Shown here piece after piece: positions 53,901 to 61,758 of a stretch of 64,000 nt of DNA (position 1 is the stretch's first letter; each line of letters starts with the position of its first letter). This DNA is from DASRAA01 sp963814165 (GTDB lineage: Bacteria; Acidobacteriota; Terriglobia; Terriglobales; Acidobacteriaceae). Under the pieces are notes generated by a model. That model did no database searches. It worked only from the letters and a program-made list of their open reading frames with translations, and had not been told where the DNA came from. The translations under genes and the position numbers were made by a program. The stretch is taken from the NCBI GenBank assembly GCA_963814165.1, contig CAWFBW010000009.1, positions 62,001 through 126,000 on the forward strand, given 5' to 3'.

Positions 53901-54281
53901 CTCAAGAACTCGCAGGGAGCGACGGTTGCATACTTGGCAGCCAACCCGAACGCTCAGTACATCCGGGCGGGCTTGGGTGCCTTCCCGAACGTTGGACGCA
54001 ACAGCATAGCGACTCCCTGGCAGAACAACTGGGACTTCGCCATCCTGAAGCGCATCAACATCACCGAGCGTCAGTCGGTTGAATTCCAGTTCTCGGCAAC
54101 GAACATCTTCAATCATGCTCAGTACGTGCCGGGCGTGATCAGCGATGTTCAATCCTACGGACAGTCCAGCACCGGCGTTAAAAACATGCTGATTCCAACT
54201 TCCTCCACGTTCCAGCAGTGGAATCAGGCATTCTCGAACCACCCGCGTGCCGTTGTCCTCGCTCTGAAGTACAACTTCTAA
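50943..54281 (+). CDS. TonB-dependent receptor with carboxypeptidase-regulatory-like domain (Oar type)
   Basis: The 1112-residue product has a signal peptide (MKRSLLVGISLMSILLLL, cleaved before QAISG). The CarboxypepD_reg-like domain follows (GVVKDASGALVPDATVEATN), then the plug (NNFTIEGVDNNSLSVTGPNI, TVMQNQFSAEFGHSSGGQFN, KSGTNQFHGRAYEYFQNRNL). The beta-barrel ends with a terminal Phe (VVLALKYNF). This is the Oar-like class abundant in Acidobacteriota, used for uptake of large oligomers or proteins or for surface adhesion. The gene is intact over 3.3 kb. A GGAGAGAGCG precedes the ATG; a strong terminator follows. Confidence 0.93.
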   Translation: MKRSLLVGISLMSILLLLSALSFGQAISGDLLGVVKDASGALVPDATVEATNIATGVKATQHTNSQGEYRFVNLPAGHYAIAVTAAGMKGGTSDVEVELNKVATANITTSVAGTSTTVEVSETAVTIDSTTPTISSTFTSKEISDSPGTSTGSGVLNLSLLDAGVASSGGVGAGSGPSVGGQRPRNNNFTIEGVDNNSLSVTGPNINLPNDAVDSFTVMQNQFSAEFGHSSGGQFNQTIKSGTNQFHGRAYEYFQNRNLNAEDSLTAQGQAPGPYSNPRYDNNRFGGQVGGPIIKNKLFFFTNWEYNDVGQEAFPVTGCAPTSAGYTTLASMFGNSTNLQQFQKYVPAGGAASVCPSSIPAIVGRRAYGTDGKVNPNAVSIPTGDIGFIGPSYYNVLTTADSFDWVIGSKDSLRGRLAYSKYSGIDTAASLPTFWQTLPNINWIVTLSEYHNFGTNVSNEFRFGWNRNYNVYQVGSQTFPGLGTFPNITIQEMNGLNVGPDPNAPQGGIQNTYQFVDNLSWVKGRHNFRFGGEYRWYISPQYFTQRVRGDYIWNAMSDYLNDFSPNPDYGDFAERSAGNAVYYGNKNAFYAYANDEWRISPTITLNLGLRYEYTGEPLGVTRSQPLNAISSVPGLVTFGKPTAQKTNFMPRLGIAWAPDPNTSVRFGFAMANDVIYDNLGVLSQPPQLQQTCDSTNVADYAPTSGCFWSFPNFLAAGGLPSVPGTISDPAEARSLTGAYVPNQTLPYSETFTASIQHIFAKVYTLEVRWVGSRGLKLPVQTRLNRTTPVTPDRYLPTYLTAPSQATLDSLPYTLAGLQALGNTLPAWGAAGFTSNNVVAFEPYGSSKYNGLSVQFSRSFTNGLQFQAAYTWSHLLDNSTADVFSTVLTPRRPQDFQCFNCDYSNSALDRRQRFTLFAIYDLPFFKNDNWFMKNVVGNWQFTPVYTLQAPEYASCQSNVDTNLNGDALDRCIYNPAGTPGIGSTATALKNSQGATVAYLAANPNAQYIRAGLGAFPNVGRNSIATPWQNNWDFAILKRINITERQSVEFQFSATNIFNHAQYVPGVISDVQSYGQSSTGVKNMLIPTSSTFQQWNQAFSNHPRAVVLALKYNF

Positions 54282-54307
54282 TTCGCTGATCAAAGCTTGT
54301 TGTACTC

Positions 54308-54335
54308 GGGGAGCCTTCGGGCTCCCCACTTTTTT
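54308..54335 (+). terminator. Intrinsic terminator of the TonB receptor gene
   Basis: GGGGAGCC-TTCG-GGCTCCCC makes a perfect 8-bp stem with a stable TTCG loop, followed by ACTTTTTT. It begins 26 nt after the stop codon. Confidence 0.9.
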
Positions 54336-55170
54336 GTGTCCAACGATTCACGACTGTAACTTTGAGAGTTTCCGTACGCCACCCCCGAGGATGGGCAGAG
54401 ACGCGCGTCAGATCTGATACCGGCAAGTGTTCGCTTGGTGGAAGCACCGGGCTTCACAGGTTGCTGAAAAAAGCGGCTTTGGGTAGAGCTGGCCTTCAGG
54501 CCAGCGTCTAAGCCGTTTATTTTCGACCCGCCTAGACCTGTTTAACAATTACTGTAACTGTTGGGTACAGGGTAGAGCGGCGCTTCAGCGCCGCGTCCAG
54601 CATGGCCTCTTGAAGGGAGCCGGGTTTTAACCCGGCGGCAGAATCGGCTTCCCGAAGGACACACCGACCCCGAAACTGCTCTAGAGCAGGTTCTCGCTTG
54701 CTATGTCCCGGGCGGAAGCACTGGGCTTTAGCCCAGTGAATAAGTCCCTCCTAAAACGGCGGGCTTCAGCCCTGGGGTTCTGGTCCCTGCAAGGGCGCAT
54801 AGCTCCATCGTGCCAGGAAGCGGGATACATAGACTCGGGAACGGCTTTAGAGAATTACGAAACTCCAAGTGCGACTTGTGCGGTGGAGCAACGTATAGTC
54901 GCGACGGAGCAATCAGCCGCGAAGCGGCGATGTGGTGTTAGACCCGGGCGTCAGCCCGGGGCAAATTAGGACGGTATGCCCGAGCCGCGGAGCGGCGTTC
55001 TTCGTTTCGTACAGTCTGGTGAGCCCGCGATGAAGAGTAGTTCTTAGGTCCGGTGCCACCGACCCGTCACCCCATCACGCCTTCACCCAGTTATCCCGGG
55101 AGGGAAGGTATGGAAATTCCCAAACGCCCTTCGTCGGGATCTTCGGCACCAAAAAACTGGCATAGCAGCA

Positions 55171-55188
55171 TTATAACTAGAGTTATAA
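55171..55188. promoter_or_regulatory. AT-rich operator-like palindrome TTATAACT-AG-AGTTATAA
   Basis: An exact 8-2-8 inverted repeat in otherwise GC-rich DNA, about 450 bp upstream of the DegT-family gene. It is suited to a dimeric regulator such as a GntR/TetR/PadR type; the regulator is unknown. Confidence 0.4.
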
Positions 55189-55300
55189 TATAGCCTAAAA
55201 GTGCCGCATTGCGGACCTCAAAGCGAGCTGAATTTTGGTAGGAATACTGAAGTGGATACTAGAGTTTCAGGCATCCACTCGGTATGATCTGAATGCCGCT

Positions 55301-55346
55301 CGTGAGGCTCGGACCCCATGACTGCAACCCCTTGCCGAGCCTCACG
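55301..55346. repeat. Hairpin CGTGAGGCTCGG...CCGAGCCTCACG
   Basis: A perfect 12-bp stem with a 22-nt loop. No T-run follows on either side. Confidence 0.55.
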
Positions 55347-55640
55347 CTGGATGGCTGGATCTCTGCCTAGCCTCCTGAGCGGTCACGCCGTATCTTAGTA
55401 ACGGCAACTTCACTGCGCCGCATTCCCCGATTGCCCTTCTCTAATGCACGCGGGCTGCCAGTACCCAAGATCTCCAAGTGATTGAAAATGGGAAGATTGT
55501 CTCTGCCTATCACTGCCGCTTCTCTGAAAATCTGTAACCTCCAGACCCGGGGCCTACCAGTTTTCGGAGAATCGTCTCGGCCTGCTCGCACCGGCGGCGC
55601 TTCTGCTATACATATTTCAACGCAACGAATCTTTCGCGCC

Positions 55641-56843
55641 ATGACGAAACTCGCCATCGACGGTGGTACGCCCGTGAGATCCGCTCCATTTCCACCATGG
55701 CCGGAGTTTCGCCCCGAAGATATTGAATCTGCTGCCTCAGTCCTGCGATCCGGAGCAGTAAACTACTGGACCGGCACCGAGGGCCGCCAGTTTGAGCAGG
55801 ATTTTGCCGCAGCCTGTGGTTCCAAGCACGCAGTGGCGGTATCTAACGGTACGGTAGCATTGGAGTTAGCACTCCATGCATTGGGTATCGGCGCCGGAGC
55901 CGAGGTCATCGTTCCGTGCAGGTCGTTCGTCTCGTCCGCGAGTTGCGTGGTCACGAGAGGCGCAACACCGGTCATGGCGGATGTGGACCGCGACAGCCAA
56001 ACCATCACGGCTGCAACAATTTACGATGCGCTTACACCTCGAACCAAGGCCATCATCGCGGTCCATCTGGCCGGGTGGCCCTGCGACATGGACGCCATCA
56101 TGACCCTCGCGGCGCAACGGGGCCTGAAAGTTATCGAGGATTGCGCCCAGGCGCAAGATGCTCATTATAAGGGACTTCCTGTGGGTTGTTTGGGACACGC
56201 GGCCGCCTTCTCTTTCTGTCAGGACAAGATTATGACCACCGGTGGAGAGGGCGGCATGATGACCACGGACGATTCCGCCGTATGGCAGCGGGCGTGGAGC
56301 TATCGTGACCACGGTCGGCGCCTCGAAACCGTTGAAAGACAAGCCACTAGCAGGACCTATCGCTTCGTCTACGACACCCTCGGAACCAACTGGCGCATGA
56401 CCGAGATGCAGTCGGCGGTCGGCAGAAGCGTGCTGCGCCGCACAGCGGCGAGCGTCGCCCGGCGAAGGACAATTGCCGCGCAACTAAACGGCGCATTTTC
56501 AATGATTTCAGCATTGCGCCTGACTCTGCCTTCGCCTGCGATCGAGCACTCTTACTACCGCTATTACATGTTTGTCAGGCCAGAGCAGTTGCGCGCCGCC
56601 TGGAGTCGCGATCGAATTGTAGAGGCTACCAATGCCGAAGGAATCCCTTGTTTTTCAGGCAGTTGCCCGGAGATATACCGGGAAAAGGCATTTGAACACT
56701 ATCGACCGCCGCAGCCGTTCAAGGTCGCGCCGGAACTGGGTGAAACCAGCTTGGCCTTACTGGTACATCCTACAATTCAGGATTCTGACGTTCTGGACAT
56801 GATTCGTGCAGTACAGAAAGTAATGACCCACGCGTCCGCGTAA
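55641..56843 (+). CDS. DegT/DnrJ/EryC1/StrS-family aminotransferase
   Basis: The 400-residue product has the sugar-aminotransferase pattern: LAIDGGTPVRSAPFPPWPEF, AACGSKHAVAVSNGTVALEL, GAEVIVPCRSFVSSASCVV, LAGWPCDMDAIM, VIEDCAQAQDAHYKG, FSFCQDKIMTTGGEGGMM (PLP Lys), then the C-terminal contact GTNWRMTEMQSAVGRS. It uses PLP and glutamate to aminate keto-sugars for surface glycans or secondary metabolites. No other sugar-biosynthesis gene is adjacent, so the pathway is unknown. The start is the first ATG after a long leader, with the family's usual N-terminus. Confidence 0.92.
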   Translation: MTKLAIDGGTPVRSAPFPPWPEFRPEDIESAASVLRSGAVNYWTGTEGRQFEQDFAAACGSKHAVAVSNGTVALELALHALGIGAGAEVIVPCRSFVSSASCVVTRGATPVMADVDRDSQTITAATIYDALTPRTKAIIAVHLAGWPCDMDAIMTLAAQRGLKVIEDCAQAQDAHYKGLPVGCLGHAAAFSFCQDKIMTTGGEGGMMTTDDSAVWQRAWSYRDHGRRLETVERQATSRTYRFVYDTLGTNWRMTEMQSAVGRSVLRRTAASVARRRTIAAQLNGAFSMISALRLTLPSPAIEHSYYRYYMFVRPEQLRAAWSRDRIVEATNAEGIPCFSGSCPEIYREKAFEHYRPPQPFKVAPELGETSLALLVHPTIQDSDVLDMIRAVQKVMTHASA

Positions 56844-56876
56844 CGGTGCGGGGAAATGCTATCGGAGCGGAATCAA

Positions 56877-57563
56877 ATGCGCCGTATATATCTGATAATG
56901 ATGCTGCTTACGCTCACTGTCGTCGGCTGTAGCCGATGTTTTTCGCAGACTCGGGAGTCGGTTCCTGTTGCCCATGGCCGAGTGTATGTTGACGGCAAGC
57001 CTGTCCCGCCGAGCAAGCTGATTTCCAAGGACGGTACGAGCTACGTGGAAGTGACAGCCTTCGCCGCAGCCGTAGGCGTTACGGTCCAGTCTACCGCAAG
57101 TGGCTTAATGATCAATAGTTTGCCGAAAAGCGATTGTGACAAAGCTGGGCCGCAGGGGCAGCGCTTTTCCGATGAGTTTCGAAGTGATGTCGCAGGCGTT
57201 GCCGATGAGATCGAGAGCCTGCGGGCGGTCGTCCTGAAGAAGGAAAATGTGCCGCTCGGGCCGAGGTTCGACGCCATCGACCGCAAGCTAACACTCTCGA
57301 CCACCCATGTACAGACGGATGCGGACATGGCCGTGTACTATGCGCTGTCATACGCCAATAATTCCCTGGCCATCGCCTATTACAAGCAGTCGCGGGGGGC
57401 CGCGCCCGAGGATGCCCAAAAGGACCAACTGGACTCCATGATGTGTGCCATGGAAAGCAAGTTCGCACTGATGAAGGGAGTCTTGATACCTGGTGGGTCG
57501 TGTAGCGTCTTGAGACGGATGGAATCGCAACCAGTCGTCAAGAAGGAAGCGGCTACCCAGTGA
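56877..57563 (+). CDS. Probable lipoprotein with copper amine oxidase-like N-terminal domain
   Basis: The 228-residue product has a lipoprotein signal (IYLIMMLLTLTVVGCS) with Cys in VVGC. Residues 35-85 resemble the Cu-amine-oxidase N-terminal domain used for cell-wall or protein binding (VYVDGKPVPPSKLI, SYVEVTAFAAAVGVTV). A helical domain follows. It follows the DegT gene by 33 nt. An in-frame ATG at 56856 is also possible. The function is not known. Confidence 0.6.
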   Translation: MRRIYLIMMLLTLTVVGCSRCFSQTRESVPVAHGRVYVDGKPVPPSKLISKDGTSYVEVTAFAAAVGVTVQSTASGLMINSLPKSDCDKAGPQGQRFSDEFRSDVAGVADEIESLRAVVLKKENVPLGPRFDAIDRKLTLSTTHVQTDADMAVYYALSYANNSLAIAYYKQSRGAAPEDAQKDQLDSMMCAMESKFALMKGVLIPGGSCSVLRRMESQPVVKKEAATQ

Positions 57564-57766
57564 AGTCTGCTCTTAACGCTTTGGCCGCTCTGCGGACAGT
57601 AACAATAAAGAAAGTCGGATCCCGAGCGGTGGCCAAACCCTATTCTGCAGAGAGACTTTTAGCCAGAAATCAGGTGATTGCCGGAGCGCACCGGCTGTCG
57701 CCCAACCTTAGCATTGAAGTGCGCTTCTTCCTCACATCGGTACTCACGTCTGTAGGAGGAATAGAA

Positions 57767-58426
57767 ATGTTGTTCAAGAACGGCAGCGGGACACCGCTGC
57801 AATTACGCGGCGCGATTTTGAAATGGGCCCTCTGCAGTGCCCTTTTCTTCGCATTTTCGCTAGGTCAAGCCAGCGCCACAGACAGCAGTGACGCGTTTCT
57901 GGGATGGCCGTCTGAACCGTTTGTCCAACAGAATAAGACCTGGGGAGGTTGGGCAGATGTCGGCGAAAATCTCCCCAGCGACTTCACAACGCTGGTCTCG
58001 ACTCGGTCTGGAATAGTACTGGGCCAGGATCTCCACACCTTTTCGCTCAGCGCGTCATTTCCCCCGAACACCACGTACTTGATCTCGTATTACATCATGG
58101 TGAACACTCCTGGAGTCAGCATGATGGAATCGAGCGACGGATTGCGTACAACCATTCCGGGAGCATCGATTTCAACGACATTTGCTGAAATCCCAGCGTT
58201 CACTATCAGCACTCCCGATGCCAGTGGCCTGCAGGTTCTGTCGGGTGGCCCCTACTCCATGCTGCATGTCACCGATACGGTTACTACTGGTGACTCTGAC
58301 ATCACCGGGTTCAGCAACTCGTTTCTCGAACAATTAGCCGTCGTACCTGAACCGGGCACACTCGCTCTCTTTGGCTCAGGTATCTTAGCGGGCGCTGCGA
58401 TGTTGCGCCGAAAAGTCAAGAAATAG
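57767..58426 (+). CDS. PEP-CTERM sorting-domain protein
   Basis: The 219-residue product has a signal peptide ending SLGQASA and a beta-type body (TFSLSASFPPNTTYLISYYI). The sorting tail is VVPEPGTLALFGSGILAGAA and ends with a basic cluster RRKVKK. AGGAGGA 6 nt upstream fixes the start at 57767, and in-frame upstream codons lie in the previous gene's tail. It is probably processed by an exosortase encoded elsewhere. It has its own terminator. Confidence 0.85.
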   Translation: MLFKNGSGTPLQLRGAILKWALCSALFFAFSLGQASATDSSDAFLGWPSEPFVQQNKTWGGWADVGENLPSDFTTLVSTRSGIVLGQDLHTFSLSASFPPNTTYLISYYIMVNTPGVSMMESSDGLRTTIPGASISTTFAEIPAFTISTPDASGLQVLSGGPYSMLHVTDTVTTGDSDITGFSNSFLEQLAVVPEPGTLALFGSGILAGAAMLRRKVKK

Positions 58427-58451
58427 GCCCCCCTACACCAGACCCAGTCAA

Positions 58452-58480
58452 AGAGCCGATCCCAGATCGGCTCTTTCTCT
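58452..58480 (+). terminator. Intrinsic terminator of the PEP-CTERM gene
   Basis: AGAGCCGATC-CCA-GATCGGCTCT is a perfect 10-bp stem followed by TTCTCT, 26 nt after the stop codon. Confidence 0.85.
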
Positions 58481-58603
58481 AATCTCGCAATCACCTCGGC
58501 TTTGGGACTACGAATTCATCCAGCCTTTTGAGCTTCCAGTGCGCTTTGTGATTGCCGCATACGGCCATACAATGCTCCTAGAGCCTTCGCGGCGTAGCGG
58601 CTC

Positions 58604-59227
58604 TCAATTCCTCGCGGCTTGGTGCGAGAGCGCGTGATGCTTTGCGATGCGCCGGAGGTATCCGTCGTTCTGCGCTTGCTGGCTGTAATAGCTCACGGTT
58701 CGGGTTCCGACACTCAGAATCTTTGCAAGTCGCTCCACGGGGAGATTGATGTAGTCACCAGGGCGGAGGAATTGCAGATGTGAGGCGATGCTCACAAACC
58801 GCGAGTATTTCTCGGAGATCGGATTTCGCAATTTGATTGGTCTGTCTCGGGCGAGTCCGACGGCCAGCACGAGTATGTCATCGCCAGCGGGAACGCGAAC
58901 CTTTTTCCAAGTTGAAAGAAACTCCACGGCGGGGTCGTCGGAATCGGGGAACAATTCCGGCCACGCCAGACGTCGAGTTCCCCGCTTCAGCTCGATAGGG
59001 GCCAGCAATCCAAATGCGGCGTCTGCCCCAAGTCCTCGTAATTTCGGGTGAGCTGCCATGTATCGGACAAACTCCCACATTGCAGAGCGAAACCCGTGCG
59101 TACTTCCCCGGCTGATTGAAACGCGGTGCGCGTTATTTTGCTCCCATGCCCATCGAAAATAATCGGGCAATGGAAGCTGCGTTGGGATACGCTCAGGGTC
59201 GTTGGCCAACATTCGCGCTGTAGCCAT
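58604..59227 (-). CDS. Hypothetical protein with C-terminal helix-turn-helix
   Basis: The 207-residue product starts MATARMLANDPERIPTQLPL and has a middle with WEFVRYMAAHPKLRGLGADA. A C-terminal segment YINLPVERLAKILSVGTRTV then SYYSQQAQNDGYLRR reads as a winged-helix or HTH DNA-binding unit. In small mobile elements, proteins of this shape act as regulators or replication factors; which one applies is unknown. The start is supported by AAAGAAGAGAG. It lies leftmost in the element and is transcribed away from it. Confidence 0.6.
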   Translation of the reverse strand: MATARMLANDPERIPTQLPLPDYFRWAWEQNNAHRVSISRGSTHGFRSAMWEFVRYMAAHPKLRGLGADAAFGLLAPIELKRGTRRLAWPELFPDSDDPAVEFLSTWKKVRVPAGDDILVLAVGLARDRPIKLRNPISEKYSRFVSIASHLQFLRPGDYINLPVERLAKILSVGTRTVSYYSQQAQNDGYLRRIAKHHALSHQAARN

Positions 59228-59322
59228 TGACTCTCTTCTTTCGTAGCTCGCACTGCGCGTATGATGGCCATGTAAGCCACAAAATCGCGCTTGTACGGGG
59301 CTGGGAGCGTCTGAAGCACTTC

Positions 59323-59568
59323 TCAGCCCTTGCCGTTTGTGGCGGACGCGCCAAACTGCAAGCGGCCCGCGATTTCCCGTTTCTCGCCCAGCCCCTCCCG
59401 AGAGACAAGGCGAACTAATGCGCTGGCAAAGGCAGGATCACGCAGCGATTCGCGAAGACAGCGCAGCACGTCGGCTACCTCGTCTCGCTGGGCGTGCGCC
59501 GCATCGTCCGGCACGTTACACCGCCTGTTCAGTGCGGCCCGGTGCATGGGACTTCCCCCCATCCTCAA
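59323..59568 (-). CDS. Short hypothetical ORF, possibly the first part of a longer broken gene
   Basis: The 81-codon frame (DEVADVLRCLRESLRDPAFA, REIAGRLQFGASATNGKG) ends at TGA. The same frame downstream reads EVLQTLPAPYKRDFVAYMAI, which also looks coding. The TGA may be an error in a single gene that ends near 59230. No family is recognised. It overlaps the end of the AlpA-like gene, so the true start may lie downstream at about 59500. Confidence 0.3.
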   Translation of the reverse strand: MRMGGSPMHRAALNRRCNVPDDAAHAQRDEVADVLRCLRESLRDPAFASALVRLVSREGLGEKREIAGRLQFGASATNGKG

Positions 59569-59719
59569 TGACCTTCTGCAATTCGGACTCGCGGATCATC
59601 GTCCGTGAACCGACTTTGGTTCTCTGCAAGCGGCCTTGGGAGAGCCAGGCGTGCAGTGTCCATTTTGAGATTCCGCCCAAACGCCGGGCGGCTTCTTCGA
59701 CTGAGAGCAGTGTTTCCAT
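59516..59719 (-). CDS. AlpA/excisionase-like helix-turn-helix protein
   Basis: The 67-residue product has the MerR-like HTH of the AlpA/Xis family: METLLSVEEAARRLGGISKW, then TLHAWLSQGRLQRTKVGSRT and MIRESELQKVI. Such proteins assist integrase in excision or activate its promoter. I chose ATG 59719, preceded by GGAGAGG; the upstream frame (to 59986) has no support. It is divergent from the zinc-finger gene across the operator palindrome. Confidence 0.8.
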   Translation of the reverse strand: METLLSVEEAARRLGGISKWTLHAWLSQGRLQRTKVGSRTMIRESELQKVIEDGGKSHAPGRTEQAV

Positions 59720-59748
59720 TCCAAACCTCTCCAACCTGAGATTTGCCT

Positions 59749-59786
59749 GTGGCACGGTTGACAAATACAACTGTGCCACGATAAGG
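59749..59786 (+). promoter_or_regulatory. Promoter with GTGGCAC...GTGCCAC operator between divergent element genes
   Basis: GTGGCAC (59749-59755) and GTGCCAC (59773-59779) are exact inverted repeats around a -35 box TTGACA (59758-59763). A -10-like ATAAGG follows at 59781-59786 with 17-nt spacing. A third half-site GTGCCAC lies at 59810-59816. A dimer bound here would cover the -35 and block transcription toward the zinc-finger and integrase genes. Confidence 0.6.
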
Positions 59787-59809
59787 TGGTACGAACAAGG
59801 ACACAAAGC

Positions 59810-60500
59810 GTGCCACGCGAACTCATCCCCGTAAACCTTCCCGTCTACCACCAGTGCATATGCGTCCCGGTGCAGTGGGGAGTGACAATCAGCCCGAGTC
59901 TCGACAAGGTGGACCCCCACGTCTTGAGTGTGCGGCACGGGCAAAGAAGCAAAGGGCACACTGTTCGATCCGTGGGAGAAACGCAACGAGTTCTTGCGGT
60001 TGCCAGAGGGCGATGCTCACGGGCTGTTGAAGTTCTTGAACAGTGTTGGATTATTTCAACGCTCAGCCCCACCGAGCGAGTTCGATTGGATTCAGTCGGT
60101 AACTGTGCGCGGACAGGACGGATTCGCCTTTCGAGTCGATTACGACGTAGAAACCGATGTCAGGTGGATGTGGGTAATGCGTCGGGCAATCAGCGAGTCG
60201 CTTCGAGAGGGTAAGAGTACGATCGAGGCCGCCGATATGGCGGATTTCAATGTTCGTTTCACGAGGTATCGAGGGAAACCATGTGTATTGCTGACCACTG
60301 CGACGTTCTTGGATGCTCTGTTCCTTACTCTAGAGATCGATCGCATTCGAGGTGCAAAGGTTCGCAAGTGTGCCCGTCCCGATTGTGGAATTGTGTTTTC
60401 CAATAGTGGCGGCCACGAGAAGAAGTATTGCGAAAGGTATTGTGCTCACATCGAGTCAGTGCGGCGTGACCGCAAGAGAGCCAAGCAGAAAGGACGCTGA
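59810..60500 (+). CDS. CGNR-like zinc-finger protein (one apparent +1 frameshift)
   Basis: After a break near 59950, the main frame reads EAKGTLFDPWEKRNEFLRLP and GDAHGLLKFLNSVGLFQ. It ends with a zinc-ribbon-like tail, VRKCARPDCGIVFSNSGGHE then KKYCERYCAHIESVRR: four cysteines as C-x4-C and C-x3-C, close to the CGNR finger. The upstream frame supplies PRELIPVNLPVYHQC. The GTG at 59810 follows AAGGACACAAAGC. CGNR proteins are putative transcription factors. It is 3 nt before the integrase gene, so they are co-transcribed. Confidence 0.7.
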
Positions 60501-60503
60501 AAA

Positions 60504-61635
60504 ATGTCGTTATATAAGCGCGGTAACGTGTGGTGGTCAGACTGCTTGGTTCGAGGGGAAGCGGCATCAGTTCTCGACAAAGCAAGCGAACAGAGAAGCG
60601 GGCCAAGACGGTCGAGGATGTGTACTTTGCGCGACTGGCAGACGAGCGTGTGGGAATCGAGAAGCGCAAGCCCGCGCCACTGTTCTCGGACTTCGCCAAG
60701 CGGTTTGTGGATCACGTCGCAGGTGCGGCATGAGAACAAGCCGCAGACGGTCACGTTTCTACGCTGCCAAGCTGTCTCGCCTGCTGGAATCGCGATGCGA
60801 TTGCCTCAGCCCACCTGGACCGCATAGACGAAGTCGCATGATCGAGGACATACGTGCATGGCAACGGCGCAAGCAGTGTTTGCCCTGCCACGGTCAACCG
60901 CGAATTGGCGACGCTTCGCCGTTTGCTGCGATTGGCTCACGAGTGGAAGGAAATCAACCGCGTCCCCAAGATTCGACTGCTGACCGGAGAGCGCATCCGA
61001 GATTTCGTGCTGTCACGGCACATCGAAGAGACCGTACCTGGCCGCTTGCGCTCAGCCGCTTGCCGACATTGCGCTGCTGGTGCTCGAAGCGGGACTCCGC
61101 ATCGGGGAAGCGCTCAGCCTGGCGTGGGCGGACGTGGTACTTGATCCTCTGGCTGGTTCGCGCTTCGGCTACATCCGCATCAGGGACGGCAAGAGCAAGA
61201 ACGCAAGGCGAATCCATTCCGCTGACTGACAAAGCCGCTCAGATGCTCCGCAATCGCCAGCAAACGGCTTCTGGCGAGTTAGTGTTCGCCAACAGGGAGG
61301 GCAGGCGCTATCTGGTGACTTCGATCAATCACCTTCACCAGAAGGCCCGCGCCCTTGTCGGGCTTGGCAAGGACTTTGTGATTCATTCCCTGCGCCATAC
61401 AATGCTGACTAGGCTCGGTGAATCGGAACGTGGATGCCTTCACGATCATGAGGATTGCGGGACATAGCAGCATCACGGTTTCGCAGCGTTACGTGCATCC
61501 GTCACCTGAGGCTGTGGAACGGGCTTTCGAGCGGCTTGCAGCTTTCGGGGAATCAGGGGCAAATCGAGCCAAAAGTGCTTTTACCGCCTACAAAAGTCCC
61601 TACAGTCGGCGAGGCAGCGCTCGTAAGTCATTGAA

Positions 61636-61645
<10 letters not shown>
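60504..61645 (+). pseudogene. int: Tyrosine recombinase (phage-type integrase), about nine apparent frameshifts
   Basis: The product is readable when the frames are joined. The N-terminal arm is MSLYKRGNVWWSD with EGKRHQFSTKQANRE. The core-binding domain has DFAKRFVDHV, FYAAKLSRLLES and ATVNRELATLRRLLRLAHEW. The catalytic domain has LVLEAGLRIGEALSLAWADV (first Arg), IPLTDKAAQMLRNRQ, HSLRHTMLTRLGES (HxxR), and MRIAGHSSITVSQRYVHPSP (His and Tyr). Nearly every break is +1. The stop TAG (61643-61645) lies inside the tRNA gene. The regularity of the shifts argues for sequence error over decay. Confidence 0.8.
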
Positions 61646-61711
<66 letters not shown>

Positions 61712-61758
61712 AGCCCAGGCGAGTTCCAAACGCGATCCGAGGCCAGGATCTTTTCCTA

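Larger units (their letters stand above)
54336..55640. repeat. Gene-free region with an array of short palindromes
   Basis: Between 54440 and 54970 there are ten or so short palindromes built on the patterns GGCTTCAGCCC, GGCTTTAGCCC, GGCGCTTCAGCGCC, CCCGGCGTCAGCCCGGG-like and CCGCGGAGCGGC. A solo MITE end lies at 54458-54471. From 55000 on come two regulatory-looking palindromes (55171 and 55301). ORFs here cross the repeats and have no family features. Confidence 0.6.
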
